Positions 22,732 to 33,877 of a DNA stretch of 64,000 nucleotides are shown here, one piece after another. The position numbers and the translations under genes are program-made. Origin of the DNA: Simmondsia chinensis (taxonomy: Eukaryota > Streptophyta > Magnoliopsida > Caryophyllales > Simmondsiaceae); assembly GCA_018398585.1 (NCBI GenBank), contig JAGTTD010000024.1, positions 11,808,071 through 11,872,070 on the forward strand. Reading direction: 5' to 3'. How positions within the stretch are numbered: position 1 is the first letter of the stretch; the number at the start of each line of letters is the position of its first letter. A model generated the notes under the pieces. The model saw only the letters and a program-made list of their open reading frames with translations. It had not been told where the DNA came from and ran no database searches.

Positions 22732-23490
22732 TGTTATAAAACAATAACCAGTAAGTAGAAGCTATTAACGCAGCAACGAAATCGACAAAGTGAGGAAAAT
22801 CTTACAAAGCCAATAACTGCGCCGTGGTATAAGCCACTGTCTTAAAACAGGATTTCGCCGTTGCTAGGGTGCATACAGTGTAACCGGCGACCGTCCTCTA
22901 GGATTAACATGATCCGACCTATAATGTGCACTCGTTAGAATCCGGGTGGGATGCCAAGGAAACTTTGCCTAGACTTAGAGATAAATTTTGAGGAGAAGAC
23001 AGTAGAGGAAGAGAGGAGAGAATTGTGATGCTTTTGAATGGTTGGGGACTAAAGTGGACTGGGGTATTTATAGTTGAGGAAGATGACTATTGGAGCTACC
23101 CAACAGTCAGCTTGTGCATATGCGTCCCAACGGACAGCTTGGGAAGAGACGCGTCATTAATGGATGCCATAGAGAAGCGCATTTGTGTAGTAACAATGCA
23201 CCATTGGGAACAAGACAATGTGGTTTTATGAGGCTTGCACATATACCAGTTAAAGAGAAGATTCCGATAAAATAAAAATACCCATAAGAAAAAAGGATGC
23301 CGACGCCTGAGCACGGCGCACACGCGTGTGGTTCCCACCATTCTTTTACCCTTAACTTAATTCAAGTTCTTGTCTTTACAAGGCCATATATAAACTACCT
23401 CTCCCTTCTCTAAATTTTCTATGTGGGAATGTGGGTTTTAACTTAAGTCATCAATTTGCAATGTGGTTGAGCTTTGTTACATTTCCAACA
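22732..23490 (-). repeat. LTR (TGTTGGAAA family), minus strand
   Basis: Minus strand starts TGTTGGAAATG at 23490 and ends ATAACA at 22732, with TATT on both sides as a possible TSD. A TATAAATACCCC box (minus) lies at about 23062-23073. The stretch GGATCATGTTAATCCTAGAGG and what follows aligns well with the LTR at 39374-40100 on the other strand. No coding sequence, so a solo LTR. Confidence 0.65.
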
Positions 23491-23794
23491 TATTCCAATT
23501 TTAATCTCCATTTTTTTTCATAATTCTACTCCGATTTGAGATCTATACAGAAATAACATGCCTCCGAGATGCCATAATGTTGAATTAATGTTGATAGTGA
23601 ATTAGCAAATCTCTGTTGCCAAATTCAAGTGCGTACAAGATTGAGATTTTTGAAGATCATGGAGTTTCCATACACGGAATGCTACTGATATTTTCTCGTA
23701 TGAAGAAGGTTAAGATAAAGATACACAAGATGAAGATATTCAGAACTTGAGGTTGAGTCTTCTCTAACTTGAGGAGTATGAAACGGACTGCCAT
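23491..23794. other. Intergenic, no recognised feature
   Basis: AT-rich, no coding signal or repeat I can name. Confidence 0.4.
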
Positions 23795-24150
23795 GACTAT
23801 TGACTTAAATTTAATTATTCTATTCTTTATTAGGCCAATTTAATTAGTTTTCTTTTATTGGGCCTAATTTAGTTTTCATTAGTCAATTTAAGCAACTAGT
23901 TTTTTTTTTTTTTTTTTGGTTTAAATTTTGGGACTAGCTTAGGTAGCCTAGTTTAACCCAATTTTTAAGAAGCTTCTTCTAGAGTTTTCAATTAGAGTTT
24001 TTAGGAGTCTATAAATACTCCTTTTGGTTGGGTCTTGTATTCATTCACTGATTCAATTATTTAGTTGAAGGTTAGAAAATTTTCGGTTTATGTCTTTCTA
24101 TGATTTAGAGTCTTATCTATAACCTTAGCCTAACCTACTGTTAAGACACT
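23795..24150 (+). repeat. LTR-family copy 2 (TTTAATTAG type)
   Basis: Same family and orientation as 21405-21725, 2.4 kb apart. It includes a TATAAATACTCC box near 24010 and an 18-T run near 23905. The pair could be the two LTRs of a small non-autonomous element, but neither ends nor TSD could be fixed. Confidence 0.5.
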
Positions 24151-25797
24151 TGACATTTGGATGTGGCACTACTAGGCGTCATGGCGCACATCATGCTCTG
24201 ATCATTATGCAGGCTTGGTGGCTTTGTGCGAGAACCTCTAGTGCATAGTGAATGTCAGTGCCCATGAGTGGCTGTGACACGGGACATAATGAGACCTTAA
24301 CCTGAGCATGGCCATGTTGGGGAAGGTGTTATGTGCACCTATAGCTATGCATTAGCCTATTTAAGTGGCACTGACCAGGCACACTTCATTCTCAAGCATG
24401 CTCACAGTTAGTTGCTAAGCGCTAGCCATGAATAGACCCTTGACTAAGCGCAATGCAAACACAACACTGACATGAGATGAACATGGGCCAAGAACGAGTG
24501 TAGGCACAGTGCGCACCTTTTATGTGCACGATATAGGCCAAATATAATTGAGCCTGAGTATGGAATTAATAAAACGAGGGCTATCCGCTTGTTGCACAAT
24601 GCTGACTATATGAGTGGGGTAGGTCAGGAGAACCAACTCTACAAGCATGGACAAGAATTAGGATCTTTGTCCAGTGCACCGTTAGTTGCATAGCATTAGT
24701 GGGGTAACGAATCATTAGCTAGACAAACGTATTAGCACGTGGCACTAACTCAAGATGAACTTTTGTGTGCATGGAAGCCTGTAGTTATACGAGTTGGATG
24801 TCAAGCTACAATGGGCCTTTGGACACTCTTAGGTTGGAGTCTTGACCAATGGATCAGTTCAATGCTTGCACATGCAGTGTGTAGCACGGAGGTGCATTGT
24901 ACAGGGGCAACGCACGGGCAAGCGAGCGACAGTGCATGGCTGCTAGGTGCACCAAGCACTATGACGCTTGGCGCATGTGCGTAGAAGTGTGCATGCATCT
25001 AGGACGCACTAGCTCATAATGCACACGCACGTGCGACATAAGAAACATTGTGCACTAGCCAAGCATGTGACGTAGGTAGCACACAGGGTGCGTGCAATGT
25101 GCGCAACACATGCGGTGTACCTAGCACGGCCTGGGCACTGGAACTAGGTGCAGTTGTAGCAGCACATGTCCACGGATGAGCACCTCAGCACTTGGGTAGC
25201 CTAGCAGAATACGTGGCTTTACGGTTATTAAGCATGAGATTTGAAGCTCTAATGAAGACCCTAAACTGAGACCCTTGATTGAAGTCCATCACTAAGACCC
25301 TTTACCAGGTAATCGCTACAAAGTGGATGAAGCTTGACTGTGGCACTTGGGCTTGTGTTTAACTAGTAACTGCCACTTAGGCGAGAAATTAGCACTAGGA
25401 GCCTTTTGACTTAGGCCTTAACTATGCAATTATTGTTAAAGGCTCCTAGTGGAGCACAATTTAAGGGAACATAGGTAAAAGGGATCTTCTCATATGCTGT
25501 CAGATGTTCGCGATAGTTTCTGTTTTCTAGGAACTGTAGATTGGCTGGATTTCTCTATGAATAGGGTTGGACACCCAGATAGTAATCAAAGTGTGTTTTG
25601 TGGGAAAATAGTGATCGTTGTACATGTAAATCAAAATGTGCTCAATAAAAGTCTGCACTTGTTGCGTTGTCTTCTATATCTTGCGTTTAATGTTGTTATT
25701 ATGTTGATATTCTGCTACTATTATCGTTGTTTGTATGCTTAGTTAGGCGGATCATCACCCGCTATCATCATGGGTAGTTAAAAATTTCCCCGTGACA
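24151..25797 (+). repeat. Long LTR ending at a PBS (left edge tentative)
   Basis: The right end CCCCGTGACA at 25797 is followed by a PBS-like string. A TG at 24151 (TGTTAAGACAC) is a possible start, giving about 1.65 kb. The middle (24860-25140) is rich in alternating purine-pyrimidine words such as GCACGTGCG and TGTGCATGCAT. No coding signal. Confidence 0.45.
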
Positions 25798-25800
25798 ACT

Positions 25801-25812
25801 TAGTATAAGAGC
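25801..25812 (+). promoter_or_regulatory. Degenerate primer binding site
   Basis: TAGTATAAGAGCC, two mismatches from the tRNA-Met type TGGTATCAGAGCC, three bases after an LTR end. It shows that an internal region once followed. Confidence 0.55.
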
Positions 25813-26369
25813 CAGGTTATATATACAACCAGGTTTTGTAGGCAAAGTTGCAATCAAGTTTGTCCCTTAAGTTCGAATTTTGATTTCGATTTTCTGGTGA
25901 AGATCTAATTTTCGAATCATGGCCTTGGCTGGTACTCAGGTGCAGACCATAGTTTTGTTGGTTTTGTCTTGTAGGTGCATTGGTTTTGTTGGCGGTGACC
26001 CTTTAGTTGATATTCTAGTGCGGGAACCCTTGTTTAGGCATGACCCTGTGAGTATGTTGTAGAATCAGTAAGAACCTGCAAAACGCCTTAAAGCTTATGA
26101 CTATATTGATCCTATTGAGATCCTTGGATCCTTGTAGAACGTTGACAACCTTTCTTCATGAACCTTTTATTGGGGCGATGAAGTCACTGTCTAGTTATAT
26201 TGCGTCCTTAAGGAGATGGTTCAATTATAACCCCTCTTTACATTAGTGTAAATTTTGCATCGTAAAGTTACAAACCCTCACAAAATGCAACATTTAAACA
26301 GTTGAAGTTGCTGACCCTCAAACAATGCACTTAAGCATGATTGTTGTCCTACTTGATGAATTACATTCA
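25813..26369 (+). other. Truncated internal leader of the preceding LTR element
   Basis: An ATG at 25920 opens a frame (MALAGTQVQ...) with stops after about 47 codons. The context suggests a gag start but I recognise no domain. Copia element 1 is inserted at 26375. Confidence 0.35.
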
Positions 26370-26374
26370 AAATC

Positions 26375-26572
26375 TGTGAGGAAATGCGGAATCCCAAGTA
26401 CTTAATTCAAATTAAATACTACGACAAATGAGAAGTAATACGGATAAAAGAGAAAGAAAAAAAAAACAATAACACAATGATTTACGTGGAAACCCATCTA
26501 CAATCGAGAGGGGAAAAAACCACGGGTGGAGATGGAGACTTTTATTAATTTGAGAATAGAAGACTTACAATT

Positions 26573-26612
<40 letters not shown>

Positions 26613-26834
26613 GCTGACGGCGGTGCTCACTTTGTTTTGGGTACCCAACACGTGAAACCTAGGGCTGTATTTATAGCCCCATGTAAAACCAGACTCCTGA
26701 TCGATCGGTGGACCCTCTGGACACGGGGGTCTTCTATGTATGTTTCCCGATCGATCGGCCTCTTCTCCTGATTGATCGGGGTACTCCCTGCACGCCTCCT
26801 CTTAGAATAATGAATTTGAGGCATATTCCTAACA
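26375..26834 (-). repeat. 3' LTR of copia 1
   Basis: Minus strand begins TGTTAGGAATATGCC and ends TCCTCACA. A (TC)n microsatellite of about 18 units lies at 26576-26611 where the other LTR has only short CT runs. A TATTTATAGCCCC string near 26670 reads GGGGCTATAAATA on the minus strand and is a likely TATA box. Confidence 0.9.
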
Positions 26835-26902
26835 AATCTCTACCTTGACCCAAATTCAATCACCGAAATAAAATATCTCCACTTACACCCCCACACCGGG
26901 GG

Positions 26903-27372
26903 TTAACAAACTGAAACTGAGAGCCCAACCAAATTCGAGCAATGCTCGAATTTCCTACCGGGAAGAACTTTAGTGAACATGTCTGTAGGGTTATCTTTAG
27001 TACCAATTTTCTTCAACTCCACCTTCTGCTTATTTATCAGATCTCGAATAAAATGATGCTTGACATCAATGTGCTTCGTTCTATCATGATGCGTCATCTA
27101 ATCTTTAGCTAGGTGAATCGCTGACTGGCTATCATAGTAAACCCCAACAGTACCTTGATCAACACTGATCTCACTAATCAAACCTCTCAACCGAACGACT
27201 TCTTTAAATGCTTCTGTAATTGCCATATACTCAGTCTCGGTAGTCGACTGTGCAGTAACTGATTATAGACATGCTCTTCAACTGATAGCGCTGTCTCCCA
27301 AACAAAACACATAACCCGAAGTAGATTTCCTTTTAGCGAGGTCGCCACCATAGTCTGAGTCAACATACCCTA
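26903..27372 (-). pseudogene. RNase H of copia 1
   Basis: Minus-strand text [43 protein letters not shown] then HHDRTKHIDVKHHFIRDLI and NPTDMFTKVLPG, the usual copia RNase H end. Two stops (after AIS and after LAKD) break it. Confidence 0.85.
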
Positions 27373-28337
27373 CTAAACAGCATTTACTCTTCTAAATTCC
27401 AAGCAAACATCAGAAGTGCCACGTAAGTACTTGAGAATCCATCTGACAGCGTGCCAATGCTCCTTTCCTGGATTCGCCATGTATCTACTCACTTTGCTCA
27501 CAGCATAAGCAATATATGGACGAGTACATACCATAGCATAAATAATACTACCCAGAGCACTAGAATAAGGGACCTGTGTCATGTATCTGACATCCTCCTC
27601 AGTCTGAGGCGAATCCAATGCTGAAAGCCTTAAGTGAGCTGCTAAGGGAGTGCTAACAGGTTTAACATCCTTCATGTGAAATCGGTCCAAAACCTTCTCA
27701 ATGTATTTCTCCTGAGACGAGTACAACTTTCCTGCTTTTCGGTCCCTACTGATCTCCATGCCAAGAATCTTTTTAGCTACTCCTAAGTCCTTCATCTCGA
27801 ACTCGCTTTTCAACACTGCTTTCAAATCATCTACATATGTCATGTTCTTAGCTGTAATTAACATATCATCAACGTATAACAGAAGATAAACAAAAGAGCC
27901 TGAATCTGTCTTTCTGAAATACACACAACTTTCATACTTGATTCTGAAGAACCCATGGCTAGTCATAAACTGATCAAACCTCTTGTACCACTGCTTAGGT
28001 GACTGCCTCAAACCATACAAAGATTCTTTCAATAAACAAATATGGTCTTCTTTACCTTAACAACGACGCCTTCAGGCTAATGCATGTAGATACTCTCCTC
28101 TAGCTCACCAAGTAAAAATGCAGTTTTCACATCTAACTGCTTAAGTTCTAAATCACGCATAGCTACTAAAGCAAGTATCGCTCGTATGGAACAATATCTA
28201 ACAACAAGTGAGAAAAGATCATGAAAATCAACATCGTGTACCTGATTATAGCTTTTAGCTACTAACCAATCCTTGTACCTTGCATCTTCCACTCTAGGAA
28301 TGCCTTTGTTTTTGCTTGAAGACCCATTTGCATCCAA
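27373..28337 (-). pseudogene. Reverse transcriptase of copia 1
   Basis: 28337-28077 reads DVDFHDLFSLVVRYCSIRAI and LKQLDVKTAFLLGELEE. After a frame break 28032-27373 (219 codons open) reads KESLYGLRQSPKQWYKRFD, the catalytic LLYVDDMLIT, and YSSALGSIIYAMVCTRPYIA. Converts element RNA to DNA by family. The break between the two parts near 28040-28076 inactivates it. Confidence 0.9.
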
Positions 28338-28339
28338 TT

Positions 28340-29266
28340 ACTCTTTTTCCTGGTTGAGGTTTGACTAGCTGTCAAGTCTGGTTCTCCTGAAGTGATTCCA
28401 TCTCTTCATTGATGGCCATAAGCCACTTTTCTAAGTCAGACCTCAATACAGCTTCTAAATATGAAGACAATTTAGAATCTTTCACTGTATCAACTGTAGA
28501 AGGGCACAGGCTATCATCTCCTCATACCCATATCTCTGTGGTGGCCTAATCTGCCTCTTCTGTCTACCACCTGCAATTGTATGCTGCTTGACCTGCTGAC
28601 CTGTTTCTGTTTCTTCATACTCATCGGACACCTGTACTGGAGGTGCATGCATACTCTCAAACTGAACTACCTGTTGCTGATTAGAACTTTTTGACTGTAT
28701 CCGACTTTCATCAGGCTTCTACGCCTGAACCGATTCATGAACTAAGAAGGGCGTGTGTGGCGGATGTAGTAGAGTAGATTCTTCAAAAGTAACATCTATA
28801 CTAGTCAGAAATTTATGAGATTTTAGATCCCATAAACGATATCCCTTCACACCTGATGCATAGCCAAGAAAGATACACTTTTTGGTCCTATGCTCTATCT
28901 TTCCATCATTAACATAAGCATAAGCAGGACAACCAAATACGAATGAGAATAATCAGTAGGAGAACCAGACCATACCTCTTTTGGAATCTTCAACTAAAGC
29001 GATGAATGAGGAGATCGATTCACTAAATAACATGCCATGTTAACTGCCTCTGCCCACCATTCTCTCCCTAATCCCGCATTTGAAAGCATACACCGAGCCT
29101 TCGCCAGTAACGTCCTATTCAATCTTTTTGCCACTCTGTTCTGTTGAGGTCGACCTGTACAAGTCCTATGTCTGACAATGCCTTATTTCTCACAAAATTT
29201 GAGGAAATCACCCTCAACAAATTCAAGACTATTATCAGTCCTCAACCTCTTTATCTGCTTTCCTGA
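28340..29266 (-). pseudogene. Integrase C-terminal part and linker of copia 1, broken
   Basis: No long open frame, but continuous copia similarity on the minus strand: GRPQQNRVAKRLNRT-like text near 29150-29110 (the region with the catalytic Glu) and a serine/proline-rich linker near 28600-28800. Several stops and frameshifts. Confidence 0.6.
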
Positions 29267-30010
29267 CTATTTTTTAAGCAGTGTCTTCCACTTCTTGAAG
29301 ACTTCATAAACTTCATTTTTCTGCTTAAGAAAACAGACCCAAACTTTTCTTGAAAAATCATCAATGAGCGTTAGTAAATACTTGGAACCTCCTTGGGAAG
29401 CAACTCTGGACGGTCCCCACAAATCTGAATGTATATAGTCCAACGTTCCTGTAGTCTGATGCACTACCTGCTTGAAGTTGACTCTCTTCTGCTTCCCATA
29501 TACACAATGCTCACAGAAATCCATCAGTCCAGTTGACTGACTACATAACAGACACCTCGTACTCAACCCTGACAGCCCTTTATCACTCATATGGCCCAAT
29601 CTTATGTGCCACATCTTAGTGATCTCTGTATCTGTCATAGACAGTGTGGAAACAGCTACTGTCCCTGTCACGGTCGAACTTGCAAGTCCATGCAAGGTTC
29701 CTACCCTTTTACCCTTCATCACAATCAATGCACCTTTACTTACCCTTATAGCTCCACCTTCAACTGTGTATCTGTACCCATTGGACTCAAGAGTACCTAA
29801 AGAGATAAGGTTCATTTTCAAGTCTGGAACGTGTCTCATGTCGTTAAGTGTCCTGATAGTACCATCAAACATCTTCACACGAACTGTTCCAATACCCATC
29901 ACCTTACACGCAACATCGTTGCCCATCAAGACTACGCCGCCTCGAATTGACTTATAAGTGGCGAACCAGTCTCTGTTAGGAAAAACATGGTAAGAACAAC
30001 CCGAATCCAT
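29267..30010 (-). pseudogene. Protease and integrase N-terminal part of copia 1
   Basis: 247 codons open. MDSGCSYHVFPNRDWF at the start holds the D-S-G active site. Then a gag-pre-integrase HHCC stretch: MWHIRLGHMSDKGL with the later CEHCVYGKQKR. Then the integrase core start HSDLWGPSRVASQGG and LLTLIDDFSRKVWV, with the first catalytic Asp in HSDLWG. A stop at 29266 ends the frame inside the integrase. Confidence 0.85.
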
Positions 30011-30013
30011 GAT

Positions 30014-30889
30014 TTACTTATCTCTGGACCCAGCCTGTGACTCGGTTACTAGTAAGACAATAGCATCTCCCTCATTTTCAACTACACCAGCCTCAGCGGA
30101 CTTATCACCTCTATTATGGTTATTCCTGTTATCTTCTTTATGCTTATTCTTAAGCTTATAACAGTTTTTCTTTATGTGCTCCTTCTTGTGACAGAAGTTA
30201 CACGATAGGTTCTTATGTCTAGATTTAGACCTATACTTCTTTCCACCATCAGACCCTTTTATCTCAGTCATACCTCTCACAAACAACCCATTACTAGGAT
30301 CATTTACAGAGTCAGACAGCTCTCTATCAACTCTCTCTTTACTTACTAGGTCTCTTTTAACCTCATCAACAATGATAGTTGGCCTACCACCATATATCAT
30401 GCTTTCTAGAAAGCTTTTATAAGAATTTGAGAGTGAACACAATAATAACATGACCTGATCCTCGTCCTTAGGGGTATTATCCAATTCCTTCAATTCTTGA
30501 ATTATAGAATTAAATTCACTAAGATGATTCTTAAGAAATGTACCTTCCGACATACGAAATGTGAATAACTAGCGCTTGACTGCGAGATTATTGGAGACCG
30601 ATTTGAAGCAGAACATATCCTGCAGCTTCTCCCACAACTCCTTAGCAGTTTTCACCTCCAAGACTTCTGTCAGAACATCATCTGTAAGACACATCTGAAT
30701 AGTTGTAAGTGCCTTCTTATCTAACACCTCCCATTGTGCTTCAGATAAACTCTCCGGCTTCTTCTCTTTTCAATCCAGTGCTTTCTTCAAGTCATTCTGT
30801 ATCAGGAGACCTTTAACGCGGACTTGCCACAAACTGAAACTCCCTTGACCACCAAACTTCTCTACTTTAGATCTAATCGCTGCCGTCAT
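30014..30889 (-). pseudogene. gag of copia 1 (UBN2 type with zinc knuckle)
   Basis: From the ATG at 30889 (MTAAIRSKVEKFGGQGSF..LW) a stop occurs after about 40 codons (ALD*KEK) and another near 30570; the last 179 codons (30553-30014) are open. The CCHC knuckle is CNFCHKKEHIKKNC near 30180-30140, with normal C-x2-C-x4-H-x4-C spacing. It would package the element RNA. A TAA at the end separates it from the protease, which in copia is normally in one frame. Confidence 0.85.
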
Positions 30890-30909
30890 AGTACCAAAAC
30901 GAACAACAA

Positions 30910-30923
30910 GGGCTCTAATACCA
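30910..30923 (-). promoter_or_regulatory. Primer binding site of copia 1
   Basis: Minus strand TGGTATTAGAGCCC three bases inside the 5' LTR; tRNA-Met type. Confidence 0.85.
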
Positions 30924-30926
30924 ATT

Positions 30927-31393
30927 TGTGAGGAAATGCGGAATTCTAAGTAGTTAATTAGAATCAAACACTATGAAAAACGAGAAGTAATACAGATAAA
31001 AGAGAACGAAAAAACAATAACACTATGATTTACGTGAAAACCCCTCTACAATTGAAAGGGGGGAAAACCACAAACGGAGATAGAGACTTTTATTGATTTA
31101 AGAATAGAAGAATTACAATCACTTCTCTCCCTCTCTCTCTCTCTTTGTCTATGATGGCAGCGGCGCTCACTTTGTTTTGGAAACCCAACACGTGAAAACC
31201 TAGGGCTGTATTTATAGCCCCGTGTAAAAACAGACTCCCCGTGGATCGGAGGGGTCCCGATCGATCGGTGGACCCTTTGGACGGGGGGGCTTCCATGTGT
31301 TTTTCCTGATCGGTCGGCCTCTTCTTCCGATCGATTGGGGTACTCTTTGCATGCCTCCTCTTAGAACTATGAATTTGAGGCATATTCCTAACA
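30927..31393 (-). repeat. 5' LTR of copia 1
   Basis: Same ends as the lower LTR; aligned over its full length, with many substitutions and small indels. The minus-strand GGGGCTATAAATAC box near 31210-31222 would drive the element. Confidence 0.9.
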
Positions 31394-31424
31394 AAATCAA
31401 ATACAAAGACTGCAACAAAACACT

Positions 31425-31506
31425 TAAAATCAAATTGTCTATTCTCACCCCCGTCCCAGGGTACCTAAAATCAAATTGTCTATTCTCACCCCCTTCCCGG
31501 GGTACC
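31425..31506. repeat. Tandem duplication, two 41-bp units
   Basis: TAAAATCAAATTGTCTATTC is present at 31425 and again at 31466, each followed by TCACCCCC..TCCC.GGGTACC. A simple local duplication next to the copia insertion site. Confidence 0.8.
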
Positions 31507-31601
31507 CCATAGGCACTCATTTACGAACACTTGCAAAGACCTTAATTTTTCTCTCTCCCCTCTCTATCTTCCTTCTTAAGTCTCTTGTTCATAAAAATAA
31601 G

Positions 31602-32262
31602 GGTTATACTAGCAGGTGTCAAATGACACCCATTAACACAACAAAATTAAGGAGGAGAGGGGAAATATGGAAACGAAATGAGAAATTACGGAAACTGTAA
31701 TTATAGCGAATTAAGAAAAGAAGGAGGGTTTTCTGATTTAAAGGAGAATTTTACTTTATTTAGCAAAACTAAATTAATTTACTTATATTTATAAAAGTTA
31801 TAATATACACTTTCTTTAGTTTAATTATTTTTTTGGAGTAACAAATTCTTCCATATCTCTTGTATATAACTATGATTTAGGGGGGAAAAAAAAAGGTAGA
31901 CAACTTTAAATAATTGTTAGAAAAATTAAGGTAAGAATGGGGATGAATCTAACAGTTATATATGTTCTCTCTAAAGTATTTGAAGTTGTGTTTCTTTTTT
32001 TTTTTTCCCTCTCAATTGTAGTTCTATATAAGAAAATTGATCTAAATTGCCATCTTAAGAATAGTTAATTTTAAAAAGTGTGTATCACCATTCCTTATAA
32101 ATATACAATTAAAATAAAAAATTATTGTATTAATTTATTAAACAAATGCACAAAATCACTCCCTAAATCACTAAATTTTCTTTCTTTTACTTTCCTTATT
32201 TTCCCCCTCCCCCATAATTTTGTTACGTCAACGGGTGCCAATTGACACCCATTAGCATAACC
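31602..32262. mobile_element. 661-bp MITE with TIRs of about 68 bp
   Basis: The left end GGTTATACTAGCAGGTGTCA... and the reverse complement of the right end GGTTATGCTAATGGGTGTCA... match over about 68 bp with some mismatches (both continue through ACACCC, AACAAAATTA and GGGGA). No coding capacity. Long TIRs suggest a Mutator-like family; a 9-bp TSD is not clear. It lies about 0.8 kb beyond the bZIP stop codon. Confidence 0.75.
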
Positions 32263-33083
32263 AATAAAGAAAACCTAATAATAATTCGAAATTCAGACTT
32301 CAAGTTATTTTAGTAATTAATCTTACCTCAATTGCACAAAAAAAAAAAAAAAAAAAATTACCCTTTGTCATGCACTTTCTTTTTCAAAATTTCTTTTTTT
32401 CATGTTTTTCCCTTTCTTGATTTTCTTTTTCTTTATTTTCATATATCATATATACTAATTTCAATTTAATAATACACAACTATAATGAATACAATTCCCA
32501 GTTTCAAGTTAGTTTGAGTGGGTCAACTATAAGTGAGGCCTAAATCGAAACTGAGTTACTTTCGCTACAAGGGATATAAGTGGATCCAATAAAATCAATT
32601 CAGACATTCGAGATAGATTAGATCAAAACTAAGTGAAATTAGATACATAAATTAATTAAATATTTATTTATCATAATTTAATAATTCTCTCAATATAAAC
32701 TAAATTCAAATCATTCTCCATAACTTTTTACATTGGAAATGGCTAAGAGGAAAACCAATACTTATAAAAGCGACAACTTTAAATCAAATACCTCTCATTT
32801 AAAGTTGAAAGACAAACCATTACAATTACACCTTTAGCCCTTACCATTACTACACTGCAATATATGATATCACTGATATACATAGAAATTGTGTCTAATT
32901 GGGCTACATATTAAATACAAAAGAATTTTACCAGATCAAAAGACCTTCATTTACTATTGTTTTCTTACTATCTCACGACTTTTAGGATAAGGACAATTGT
33001 TACTTAAATTTTAGATATATATATATAGGGGATGTATTCATCCTTCCCCTCACAAATGTTTGGTTGACATTTCCAACTGAGGA
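32263..33083. other. AT-rich flank and probable 3' UTR of the bZIP gene
   Basis: No coding signal. The bZIP transcript (minus) must end here; a polyadenylation site could not be fixed. Contains a 19-A run at 32339-32357. Confidence 0.4.
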
Positions 33084-33542
33084 TTAAGCACGGAAATTGA
33101 AATAAGAAAGACCAGAGGAAGCAATAGCAGGCATAGACACACAACTCGGCTGCCATGGCTGCTTCATCATCCTCGTCATCATCACCGTGTCCGACTCTAC
33201 CTCACCGAAATACCCTTCACCCTTCGCAAACTCGATCACTGATTCGAGCGCCTCGAGCCTTGCTCCCATCCGCTGCTTCTCCATCCCTAGCACGTCATTC
33301 TGTGCCTCCACGTCAGCGTATCTCTTCTCGAACTCGCTGATTCTTACGATGAACTCTTCGTTCTCTCTTTGCAGCTTGGCCGCCTCCTTGATTAAGTTTT
33401 CGAGATGCTGCTGCTTCCGCAACCTCGATCTCCTCGCGGATTCTCTGTTGGATTCCATCCTCCGACGCTTCTTCTCATCCACTGGAGTCCCCTCCGATGC
33501 TGAGCTCGTCTGCGGCGACCTTTTGTTGTTCGGCGATGACAT
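33084..33542 (-). CDS. Group S1 bZIP transcription factor (bZIP1/bZIP53-like)
   Basis: 152 codons, intronless as usual for group S. The basic region at residues 24-43 contains NRESARRSRLRKQ, with the invariant Asn32 and Arg40 spaced N-x7-R and Leu50 ten residues after Arg40. The zipper continues at every seventh residue: L50, L57, F64, F71, V78, L85, M92, L99, longer than in most bZIP groups, as expected for S1. The tail PWQPSCVSMPAIAS resembles bZIP1 and bZIP53. By family it binds ACGT elements in the nucleus as a heterodimer with group C bZIPs, in low-energy and stress responses. Translation is probably repressed by sucrose through the upstream ORF at 33898-33981. Confidence 0.93.
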   Translation of the reverse strand: MSSPNNKRSPQTSSASEGTPVDEKKRRRMESNRESARRSRLRKQQHLENLIKEAAKLQRENEEFIVRISEFEKRYADVEAQNDVLGMEKQRMGARLEALESVIEFAKGEGYFGEVESDTVMMTRMMKQPWQPSCVSMPAIASSGLSYFNFRA

Positions 33543-33877
33543 TTCAAGTCCTTGTATTAAATCGGGTACAAAATAAACAAAAGGGTTTCAAGGGGTGTAA
33601 CTAATCCCTTTTTTGGACGACTTATTTCGTCTCTCACGGAATAATCTTCGGATATTTTGAAGCTTATAACAAGGTGAAACCGAATTTTGAGAAAGAAAAG
33701 ATTTTGAAAACTGTAAAACAAGAGAATGATATGAAATTATTGGATGCACTTAATCTTAAGAACGGATAAGAAGACGCATATCTTCACGTGAACAAGCACA
33801 TCTCTTTAAAAAGTAATACACGAAAACTATCTTTTATTTATTTTAAAAATACACCAACGTAAACTAGGAGAAAAAAA

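Larger units (their letters stand above)
26375..31393 (-). mobile_element. Ty1/copia element 1, complete structure, decayed
   Basis: Two LTRs (26375-26834 and 30927-31393), a PBS next to the upper LTR, a purine-rich tract next to the lower one, and an identical AAATC on both sides (26370-26374 and 31394-31398). Domain order on the minus strand is gag, protease, integrase, RT, RNase H, which defines copia. The 5019-bp length is normal. The LTRs differ at many positions and the polyprotein has several stops, so it is not recent. Confidence 0.95.

Noticed and set aside
22146..22739. 197-codon open frame
   Set aside because: No motif, biased to Pro/His/Ser, no promoter or splice context, overlaps the start of an LTR; kept only as a note.
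26526..26771. Frame with a Leu-Ser repeat
   Set aside because: Translation of the (TC)n microsatellite in the copia LTR.
33187..33576. 129-codon plus-strand frame
   Set aside because: Antisense shadow of the bZIP coding region; Ser-rich as expected from the complement of Glu/Arg codons.
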